Shown one piece after another: positions 11,331-20,365 of a DNA stretch of 64,000 nucleotides (position 1 is the first letter of the stretch; each line of letters begins with the position of its first letter). Origin of the DNA: Tretioscincus oriximinensis (Eukaryota > Chordata > Lepidosauria > Squamata > Gymnophthalmidae); contig JAJVDF010000135.1 in NCBI GenBank assembly GCA_022410635.1, forward strand, positions 64,734-128,733, written 5' to 3'. The translations under genes and the position numbers were made by a program. The notes beneath the pieces were generated by a model. It ran no database searches. It worked only from the letters and a program-made list of their open reading frames with translations, and was not told where the DNA came from.

Positions 11331-12067
11331 TCTGAACAACAACAAATAGACATATACAAACATTGTGGTTGGTGTGAATATACCAGTTTTTAGGGAAATC
11401 TGTATTTTACTGGGCCTCAGTTAATTTTTGCAAGCAAAAATTTTCAGCCTTCTCATTTTTTACTTCTATAATCCTGAACATCTATACAGGACTGGATTTG
11501 GATAAAGATTTCAGATCATGTTACCTGCTACTTCATTCCCTGCTGTACAATATATGTAAAGACTGTCACCCCACTACCAAGACTGTTACTGCTTGGAGAA
11601 TTTACTACTGCTAATTGCACAGCACAATCTAAGTGGAGAAAGAAGATCAATACATGATCAGTTATTTGGTATTATGTGGCCTATTCTTGTTGGTTTATTA
11701 TTGCTTGTAATGGGCCAGTTTTTAAATACCCTTGAGTAACTGGTCTACTATTAGTTAGAAGAACTAGAAAGTAGGAGAAAGAAAGTGTTGATTTTCAAAG
11801 CATATATACTAACTGAGCAAGAGAGAAGACATTTTTCATTGTGCCACTGGAAAAGAGAGAAAGACAGAACCTGCTACTGGGTGCTGAATTTTTTGCTCAC
11901 CTGTATTTCAATGGAAATTTACTTTGTAATACATTTGGTTTTCATGAGCTGCTTTGACAAGTCTGGAACTATCAAGTGCCTCACTTGACAACACCAAACT
12001 CTTCATCCCCCTTATAGTTAGATGTTTTTCAATAAAAACTGCTCTTCTTCACTGGCTTTACGTGTCT
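11331..12067. other. Unassigned intergenic stretch
   Basis: No gene or named repeat recognised on either strand. Confidence 0.5.
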
Positions 12068-12845
12068 TCTTTTTTGGAATTTAGAACACTTTATTATTTT
12101 TAATACGCATATTGCAGTAAAACAGATTTCGTTTTATACAATGTCTCCAAAATTATTCCCCTTTTTCCTCCCTCCCTCCCCCACTTCCTCCCCTATTTAC
12201 AAACTAATTCAATCCTTTGGCAGGAGGGGCATAGATCTCAAAAATTAATCTTAATCTTAACTTCATCCCTTCACTCGCTAATCTTGCCCCTATATAATTT
12301 TTTTACAGTCAACCCATTTTTGTTTGCAGCTTCTCATTTTCTGAATATTGATTCTACAATTGGAGTTATCAGTCACATTTTCATGCATTTTCTGAATTGT
12401 CCATNACATACTGTCTTTCCACCCACCACTGGAACAGTATGTGCCCATGAAATCATTTTATTTACCACATCTCTTACACTGTCTGACATAATAGTTTTCA
12501 AGTCTGCATGTAACATTGCCATTTTACTTGTGATTCTTATATTTAATAAAAAAAAATATTTATTTCTCTTTCCACCTTTACCTAAAATTCTTTAACCATA
12601 TGTATGAAAGTAACTCTTTGTTGCCATTCATGCCAACATGTTCTAATAACATTTGGAGGAAAAAAATGTGACAATTGTGCCAGTGTTCTATACCATTCCT
12701 TCTTGTATCCTTCATACAATTATTTTTTGTTTCCTGTTTCACATAATTTCTTTTCTTTTATCGTCCCTTTTTATATTTATATTCATACTCCATATTTTTT
12801 CTGCTATCTCTTGATGTACTGACATAATTTGTCTATATATTTTCC
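12068..12845 (-). mobile_element. 5'-truncated L1 remnant (ORF2 C-terminus and 3' UTR)
   Basis: On the minus strand the segment near 12705-12600 reads WYRTLAQLSHFFPP, then RTCWHEWQQRVTFIHIW. This aligns with the L1 ORF2 C-terminal block (LSHML..CWHC..H.W..C) seen intact at 49300. The second Cys is replaced by Trp and the last Cys is lost, so the zinc knuckle is dead. Downstream the frame is broken by stops. The 3' UTR has a G-rich tract (C-rich on plus, 12158-12194) and ends in an A-rich tail seen as T-rich sequence at 12068-12100. No target-site duplication was recognised. An old copy. Confidence 0.7.
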
Positions 12846-12994
12846 TTGCTAGCCCATTTCCTTTTCAGTAGCTTTACTCTTACAATTTGGATGATGTTAT
12901 GAACAGTACAATGAATAGTACAAAATTTTACATTAATTTTAACCATCCTCTTTCACACAGCAGACTCACTTCTTTCTGAGCAAGGGATTATATT

Positions 12995-13384
12995 CAGTGG
13001 TGAGATACAAAAAATTTGACAACCGAATCTAGCAAAATTATTATATTCAAGCTCATACAGGCACCCAATAGTCCCTCCCTACTCTAGATCCTACCCATGC
13101 TCCACCTCCTGCCAGAAATGACATCACTTAAGATGTCACCTCCTCCCACATCCACCCAATGTAATTTAAGATGTCATTTTTGAGACACTTGTCATTTTTG
13201 GTTTCTGCATCCTGGAACTCCATCACTCAATATGGCATTCCTGGAAGCAGCAACCAGAAATTACATTGGGTGGATATGGGAGGAGGTGTGAGAGAGAGAG
13301 ACTTGATTGCAAGTGCATTTTAACAACTTGTTCACTGAACTCAACAATTAGATATTGGTTCCATCGAAGTGGTGTGAACCACTG
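12995..13384. mobile_element. hAT-like MITE with a long internal inverted repeat
   Basis: Starts CAGTGGTGAG and ends GAACCACTG, giving short inverted ends of the hAT type. Inside, 13137-13167 and 13258-13288 are 31-bp inverted repeats with one mismatch (CCTCCCACATCCACCCAATG on the left). No transposase sequence. No clear 8-bp duplication outside the ends. A non-autonomous copy that depends on a transposase from elsewhere. Confidence 0.6.
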
Positions 13385-13388
13385 ATAC

Positions 13389-15690
13389 TGATACAGATTA
13401 ATTAGTCTCTAAGTGCTACTAGCCCCTTTGCTGGACTTTCTACTGGACTAATATGGCTATTTCTCTGAAATTATATACTATGGTTCTCAAGACTCTTTCC
13501 TTGATATGGGATTGGGATAGATACTAGATATTTTCATTTGATATGTAAGAATGATCCAATTTTAATATATTACAGATATTGAATTCTCACAAGCCGAATT
13601 AAACATAAAAATACTCTAATAGTAGGCTGCATCAAAAAGAGATATCTCTCCCCCCCCCCCCTTTAACTGTAGAAATATAAAGAAAAAAAGTTGGGAGTGC
13701 TTAACCAGCTGAAACATTCTAGTTTTGTAAATAACATTTTTAAAAAATCGACAAAAGAACAAGTGACCGTATCTGAAAAAGCATTTCTTCTTTCTGTTCT
13801 GTTTCTCTAACCTCAANTTTATCTCCAATTGTAATATGAAGACTTGTAAATATATGCTACTAATTTTAAGTATGAAATNTATGTAGTAAATATAAGAAGT
13901 TATAAATTTATGTTTATGTATAAATTGTTTGCTAGAATATGCATTAGTTTTTAAAAAATCTGTATTTTTCTTTCACATTTTCTAGCTTTTCTCTTAATAG
14001 GATTTTTTTCTGTGTTTACACTTGCCACTGCAGAATGTATGTTCCTCTCAACACTTTTACATTTAGAAAGAACTAGTTTTGTTTATTGCTCATTTCCTCC
14101 AAAACCGTTGAAGCATATGCCTAGCAAAGTAGAAAGTACAGATGTCATAGTCCAGTGAACCAAACAGCAGAACACACCAAGGTCAAAGCTGCAGTACAAA
14201 CTGTAATGATTTCTGTTTGGTTTTCACATAATTACTGTTCACAGGGCATGTAGGTCACTCTGCTTAATAAATAGAGCAAAACAGTGTTGGAAGAATTAAT
14301 AGCTAAGAAGTAGCAACAGGTACTAAAAAAGTTGTTAAGAACAAACGATGCTCTACTCAGAGAGTACATACTTTTCATTCGTTATCAGTCATATCTCTGA
14401 AGCCTGCTCTACCAAAGAGAAAGAGTGGATGGGAGGGAAGGAGAGATGGCAATACTTAAAATATATTTTTATATTTTGCATAGTTTGTCTTTTACTGCTG
14501 TGGCCCTCTTTTAGACCTGCTGATGAAGGTTTAGATATAAACTTATAACTAAAAATAATCCTGGGCTCTTCGGTCAGCTAATAAAATTAAAAAAATGTTA
14601 TTGTTGTCCCTAATATTTTCATTCTGAAATTTGGTTTCAGTAGACTGAAGTCAAATATTCTGTTTTAATCAAGTTACATTTGATTAATGTAAAAACTATG
14701 GGGAAATTTTAAATTTAATGCTATGAATTCTGCACGTACTTAACACAATACACATGAAAATGTTTTACATTTGTTTAAAGCCTCTGAAAAGGACCTTTGC
14801 AGGAGATGGTAAAAACAACTGCTTTACAGGAAAAAAAGAGATGGGACATGCTCCATTTTCACACATGCTTGGAAGGATAATCCTGACACTGACACATTGA
14901 TCTGTTCAAGCATCCCTCTGGCAGCCAGAGCTGTTGTCTAGACTCAGGTGAGGTCCACCATCAAAGCAATCCAAACATAACCTAGTTTAAACTGCCTGGA
15001 AAACAGAAGGTTAATAGTTCAATTTGGCATATAATCCTTGAAATAGTCATAGACATAAACATACTGAACACTGATCTTTGCCAAGAAAATTGTTTGCTGG
15101 TAGTCACGTCAGATCCTGCTCAATGGTACCCAAAGCAACAACGTGAATAACAATGGACTTATTGGAAGATGATTCAACTATATGATGAAACTCGTAAGGA
15201 ATTACATCTGTGGATTCAATAGTGCATAGAAACTAACTTGTGTTTATTTATTATTAATTCCCAGGAAACCAGAGATACTGTCTTGTGAATCTTTAATTCT
15301 CCTTATTGATTGTTGTTGATGCTGGGTTTTGCCAAGTAAAATCTATGTACACCTTCATCCTGAAGAGGGAACAGATATTGTTTGTCCATGTCCATGCTCA
15401 CTTGCAACATGCCACCAAAGACAGAATGCAGCAAAGAATAAACCTAGGGCCAAATTGTTACAAACCTCCAGTGACCTTTGCTATGCAGAGGTTGGGTGGG
15501 CTTCATTCATAGAAGTTATTCAGTTTTAAGGACCTGAACTCTTGGTTAATTTCAACAATCGTGTGGTTGTAAGAATGAAAAAAATAATTGGTGGATAGAG
15601 TCAACATATTTATGTCTTAATGTAACTATTATTTATATTTATATCAGAGAGAGAGACAAAGGGAGAAACTATAATTCCATTGAGAGGCCA
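13389..15690. other. Unassigned intergenic stretch
   Basis: AT-rich. Contains a C homopolymer at about 13651-13662 and no convincing gene or repeat family. The scattered short reading frames show no motif. Confidence 0.5.
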
Positions 15691-15757
15691 CACATATTTA
15701 TTTTATTTATTTATATTTATACCCCACCCTAAACCCGAAGGTCTCAGGGAGGCAAAC
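15691..15757 (-). repeat. L2/MIR-type 3' tail fragment
   Basis: (TTTA)-rich run, then a TTATACCCCACCC block and CCCGAAGGTCTCAGGGAGGC. This is the same tail as in the L2 LINE at 31302-31380 and the SINE at 59080-59125, in minus orientation. The GAGACCTTCGGG hairpin core is kept. The body of the element is missing, and a CR1 fragment follows directly. Confidence 0.75.
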
Positions 15758-15762
15758 AATGA

Positions 15763-15930
15763 ACAAATGTTGTTTTGCCTCTTTAAAAATCTGTGGTGAG
15801 GCCACATTTGGAATACTGTGTTCAATTCTGGTCATCACATCTCAAGAGAGATATTGTGGAATTAGAGAAGGTGCAGAAAAGGGCAACAAGAATGATCAAG
15901 GGTCTGGAGCACCTCCCTTAAGAAGCAAGG
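15763..15930 (+). mobile_element. CR1/L3 ORF2 fragment (C-terminal)
   Basis: Plus-strand text equals the CR1 ORF2 segment that reads [19 protein letters not shown]...[18 protein letters not shown] in the 39.6-kb copy, here with breaks. Both ends are lost. The 3' UTR and the 8-bp tail repeat are absent, so the piece was cut out of a larger copy or deleted at both sides. Confidence 0.8.
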
Positions 15931-15939
15931 GAAAGGAGA

Positions 15940-17040
15940 GGAAGTGAACCAAGATTGTTGGTGGGCAGGTCTTTTAAAACCTCCCTTCCAGTAGGAGCTA
16001 CAGGCAGTCAGCTGGTACAAAACATCTTCCAGGCTCCTCTTGCTTCTGTAAGCATCCTGTCCTTGTCCCAGCCCATTCATTTGTTCTGGGGTCCTTCAGG
16101 CTGCATTTCTTGGTTGCAGTACCTCACCATGCGGCTGGCAGAACACCATCCACCGTTGTTCAGCTAATACTTTGCACATACACTTCCAGAAGAGGAAATG
16201 AAGGATTAGCCAAGTTACTATTGAAACAAAGGGGCTGGGATGGGGTGGCAAAGAGGTGGCAAAAGGTGGTTAGACCGGAAATGCAAAGTAGAAATCAAAC
16301 TGCAAAAGTTGAAATTACAGGCTTGGACAGTAACTTTTAAGCAATAGTAAATAAACTTCTCAATATTACAAACTATAGAATATTAATAGAGGCTTGCATA
16401 AAAATATTTACAGGTATAAAATACAACATGAATCAGTGCTATATGACACGGTAACAGGCCATGTTCTCCTATGATGTTCTCCTATGTCTCTCCTAGAAAG
16501 CCTAAGAATACTAATGAATCCTAATAAAAATATATATTCCGTGAACTGTAGCCATGTCCTTCTTGACTCAATGGATGGTGTAACACCGTTGCCTCATGCT
16601 ATCCACATATCCTACTGTATCTCTCAACCTAACTGATCAAGCTTTAAAATGAGATGATTCAAAGATCATGTTTTAAGTGGCTTTGTCTCATGGGCTGGAA
16701 AATCAGATTAAATTTTCATAGCTTCTGGATAAAATACTACATGTGGCTTGCTAAGTGAATAATATCCACTAATAAGTAAAGCATTTTAACTTCAAAGTAA
16801 TTGGAAAACTCAATGTTCAAATGGATCCAGTTCATTAATAGTCTATCTTTTTATTCCCTTATTATTTCACACATGGATTATCTTTCTCTCCTCTTTCTTC
16901 CTCCCTCTCTCCCTCTCACTTGACAGTATGACAAAGGGATTGGGGAAAATCACTAGTATAAAGAGAAAAAAGTGCATCTTAGTTCTATCAACAGCAAAGT
17001 ACAAGGTTTGAAAACAAGCTACAGTTTCAATATAAGTAGT
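15940..17040. other. Unassigned stretch upstream of the CpG island
   Basis: No named repeat. A pyrimidine-rich run (CTCTTTCTTCCTCCCTCTCT and on) lies at 16883-16920, about 130 bp before GC content and CpG density rise sharply. It may belong to an upstream promoter region, but no specific site is supported. Confidence 0.4.
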
Positions 17041-17281
17041 CTAAACCAGTAGAAGTCTGCTGCCGCTGTGACTACAGCAGCGCAGGCATTTGCCGAGGGG
17101 GAAGGAGGAGACCCCTCTAGGAAACCGCTCATTTCGCTGCCCGGAAAGAGGGCGCGAAAGGATGACGCGGTTTCCTGGTGTCAGACGGCTTAAAAGCCCT
17201 CCGACAGACACCACTTCCTCCTTCTCCTTCGGACGCGCGAAAGGACCGCACNTGTCTTTCGCGCTCCGCAAGTAGCCCCCG

Positions 17282-17292
17282 GCCGCCATTTT
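17282..17292 (-). promoter_or_regulatory. YY1-type motif
   Basis: GCCGCCATTTT on plus reads AAAATGGCGGC on minus, which matches the AAnATGGCGGC form of the YY1 site found close to many CpG-island start sites. YY1 also tethers XIST RNA at its own locus in mammals. The parallel here is only suggestive. Confidence 0.5.
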
Positions 17293-17749
17293 AGCCGCCG
17301 CGTGGGGCCTACTTTTTACTTTAGAAGCTGCCACCGCCGCTTCCCTGCGCCAAAACCAGNAACCGGAGGTTAGTTAAGCTAATTTTCAAGCCTTTGGGCT
17401 TGTTTTACCTCCGGGGTTTTGGCGGGTGGGAAGCTCTCTAGGGACCAGGCTCCGAGGGGCCTTGGGCCAAAGAGAGAGGTGGACGGGAAGGGGCGGGAGG
17501 TTTCTGGAGTGGGGGAAGCAGAATCCCCCCCCCCTCCGGATTTCCTCCCAAGTGGGGTCTGGATGCCGAGGTGCACCCCTCCCCTTTCAGGCCCTTGCAG
17601 CCGTTCGAGGTCGCCTCGTCAAGCCCCTGCTAGGCCGTCGCGGCCGTTTTATTGTGGCCACCNCAGCGAGCGCGTGGTCTGCACTAGGAGAAGCACGCCG
17701 CCACCGAGGAGCACGCCGTGCCGCTGCTTTGGACGATCGGGACCATCTG

Positions 17750-17803
17750 ACGGAGGTAAGCAAGCGACTTGCAGGCCTTACCGGCCTAGCAGCTTACCTC
17801 CGT
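17750..17803 (+). other. Hairpin around the exon-1 splice donor
   Basis: ACGGAGGTAAGC at 17750-17761 and GCTTACCTCCGT at 17792-17803 form a perfect 12-bp stem. Inside the 30-base loop, GGCC at 17774-17777 can pair with GGCC at 17783-17786. The stem buries the GTAAGC donor. Its mirror image puts an equally good donor on the minus strand. Confidence 0.7.
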
Positions 17804-17850
17804 GGGGCCCCGGGGGGGTTGGGTGACTCCTAGCCCAGGCTCCAAAGGGC

Positions 17851-18642
17851 CTGGGGAAGGAGGGCCGGCGGCGGCGTGGGGAGGGCGGGCCATAGCGTCT
17901 GCTTTTGACCCCCTTCCCCTCCAAAATATTCGGAGCAGCTAGCTCCAGCCCCCCAAGGGGTGGAAAAATGGGAGTTGGGGTGATTCACCCCACCCCAAAT
18001 AGTAACAGGAGCAGTCTTGCTCCAGCNGGCTGCATGGAGGAGGCTCCGAGTTCTCACGGAGCAGCAGCCACTTGGGTACTAGGGTGAGAGGTGGGACTCT
18101 CACCGGTTGTTTAATTTTCAGGCATTAGTTTTCTATAAGAATAAGAATAATATGATATTAATAATAATAAAATAATTAAAAAATTAAATAAAACACATAA
18201 ATATACATTAAAAACAAAGCAAAATATCCATTCTTGGTCTAGGTGAATTGTGAGCCTTTAGGCCAGTGTTTCTTGCTTTGAATAATTATAATAATATATA
18301 TAGTTTTGCTGTTGCACTGTTGGGATNCTGTGCAGCTATGCTTTAATATTGCCATTTGCCCTCTGAGATACTACTGATTGGCCATAGATAATAAGATTTA
18401 GCATTAATGTACATGAATAAAAAGTCGCAGAAGTTGTGCAACTCCTAATGACAACTTGAATGCTCCATTGTCCTTAAAAGGCACATCTATTACACAGTGT
18501 TGACATCAGCATGGACATACAACACAGTAATACCAGATTTCATGGAGTTATTCATACCAATGTTGCTCTGGATGCAGTATATCTAGCAGATGGCTCTAAT
18601 AGCATTTTGAAGAAAAAGCAATAATATATAAATCTTCTTCAG
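17851..18642 (+). other. Intron-like AT-rich stretch with acceptor
   Basis: After the GC-rich part up to about 18100 the sequence turns AT-rich. No repeat family was named. It ends in a short pyrimidine tract and AG (AATCTTCTTCAG, 18631-18642), after which the tandem array begins at once. Confidence 0.4.
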
Positions 18643-20365
18643 GTGCACAGCCATATAATTAGTGCTGGTGCAGGGTTAATCAGGGTTTGGTTAAGTTTGG
18701 TGTGTAATCCTTATATATTGCTAGAGTGCTGTTACAAAGGGCAGCCATCGCAGTGCCTATTATGGGTTCCCATACAGATTCTCATACACATGCTGCAGCA
18801 CTTTGCAATATGGGTCAGACCTGGAGACTTCCATAAGTTCTTTTAAAATCATTCATANGCAGGGTCAGTGCTGGTACATATAGGGCAGGCTTCTGGCTGC
18901 CTGCAGTAAGTTCATAAAATATCCTCATCACGTGCCAAAGTACTGGTTCCATATGGGGCAGGCTCTTCAGTTCCTGCCATAAGTTTTCATATTGTTTCTC
19001 GCACTCATACTCAAGTACTATTGCAATATAGACCAGCCACTTTAGTGACTGCCACGGGTGCGCATACAGCTAGGTTCATTCACAGGTTGATGTGCTGTGG
19101 CTATACNGGTTGGACATCTAGGGGCCTGCCATAAGTTCTTANACGGTTTCTTATATTCATGCTACAGTGCTGGCCAGATGGGGTGGGCTCCTGGCTGCCT
19201 GGCATATTTTCCCATATAATAATCTCACATGCATGCTAAGCATACACATAATAAAGTGATTTTGCATATTGGGCAGGCTCTTGGGTGCAGGCCGTAAATT
19301 ATTATATCTGCACATTCTAATGTGATGGGGCATATGGGGCATAAGTCTCATACAAAGACTCATACACATCTAAAGTATGGAGCAGATGGGGCGAGCGGCT
19401 GGGCGCCGGACATAAGTTATTGTCTGCCTCAAGTCCTTGTACTATTTCTCATACAGATTCTATAGCGTGGGCGCTTTTTAGGGCTGGCTCCTACGTGCCT
19501 GCCACAAGTCCTTGTACAAATTCTCATACACATGCTATATTGCGGGCGCTTATAAGGCTGGCTCCTATGTTCCAGCCATAAGTCCTGGTAAAAATTCTCA
19601 TACACATGCCATAAGTCCTGGTGCAAATTCTCATACACATGCTATAATACTGACACAAGCTATAGTGCTGCGCTTATAGGGCTGGCTCCTATGTTCCTGC
19701 CATAAGTCCTTGTACAAATTCTCATACACATGCTATAGTACTGGTGATTATGAGGTGGGTTGTAGGGTGCTGCCACTAGTTCTCATAAGAATCCTCATAC
19801 ACACGCCAAAATGCTAGTGCATTTAGGGCAGGCTCCTTGGTGCCTGCCGTAATTTTGGATACGAATGCTTGGACATTGCTAGAGTGCCGTTGCATTTTAG
19901 GGCATGCACAAAATTTTTCAAATATAATTCTCAAGGGCCTGCCATAAGTCCTCTTATAAATTGTCATACACATGCTACAGGCCCGGGTGCAATATAGGGC
20001 AGAGGCATAAGTTCCTGCCATAAGTTCATATTATTACGAGAACAACAATGAATGTTCATACTTATCTAATGCATGGCACTATATAGGTAGGCATAACAAG
20101 GGCTAGTGCAGTCTTGGGCAGGCCCCGCTGTGCCTGCAATAATTTCTCATACAATTCACATATATAAAAATGCGCTGTTGCAATATAGGGTGGACACTTC
20201 AGCCTACTATAAATTATGTCTATCCTCATGCACATAATTAACTGCTGGTGCAATACTGGGCAGACGTCTCAGGGCCTGCCATACGAATTTAGTACCTAAA
20301 ATCTCATATATGAAGTGCCAGTGCATTATGAGGCATTCATGGGGGTCCTGCGATAGTGCATTTAT
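18643..20365 (+). repeat. Tandem array of diverged ~75-90-bp units with a conserved stem-loop
   Basis: A unit of the form TCATACACATGCTATAGTGC, then a short GGTGCATATA-like link, GGGCAGGCTCC, GTGCCTGCCATAAG and TCCTTGTACAAATTC recurs more than 20 times with strong divergence. The block at 19433-19750 is most alike: unit starts at 19433, 19508, 19582, 19615 (partial) and 19705, so the local period is 74-75 bp. In many units GGCAGGC and GCCTGCC face each other across 8-10 bases and can pair (18885-18904, 18957-18978, 19827-19848, 20118-20137). One unit has a double change that keeps pairing (GGCTGG/CCAGCC, 19556-19577). No protein frame is kept across units. No similarity to the transposons in this window was seen. 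Confidence 0.85.

Larger units (their letters stand above)
17041..17850. promoter_or_regulatory. CpG island, likely promoter
   Basis: From about 17070 the sequence becomes GC-rich with frequent CpG (GCGCGAAAGGATGACGCGG, CGGACGCGCGAAAGG, GGCCGCCATTTTAGCCGCCG, TCGCGGCCGTTTTATTG). The flanks are AT-rich and CpG-poor. In vertebrates such islands mark promoters that are unmethylated in the germ line. The island carries a YY1-type motif at 17282-17292 and a strong plus-strand splice donor at 17755/17756, which gives a plausible first exon on the plus strand. A mirrored donor on the minus strand at 17797 leaves bidirectional transcription open. No conserved protein is encoded. The frames are short and differ in every phase. 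Confidence 0.8.

Noticed and set aside
17041..17334. Minus-strand 97-codon frame starting in the CpG island (MAASKVKSRPH...)
   Set aside because: GC-rich islands often give chance frames. It contains an N, shows no known domain and ends in unlike sequence. Kept only as a hint for minus-strand transcription.
17419..17833. Two overlapping 135-codon plus-strand frames in the CpG island
   Set aside because: Proline- and arginine-rich text in two phases at once is typical of GC-rich non-coding DNA. Both cross the strong splice donor at 17755.
19157..20253. Minus-strand frames with repeated MCMRI/YENLHQDLW-like text in the array
   Set aside because: They follow from the tandem repeat. The unit length changes between 74, 75 and 90 bases, so no repeat protein is maintained.
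18643..20365. CRISPR array
   Set aside because: Units are degenerate, about 75-90 bp long, with no constant repeat and unique spacer pattern, and the DNA is vertebrate.
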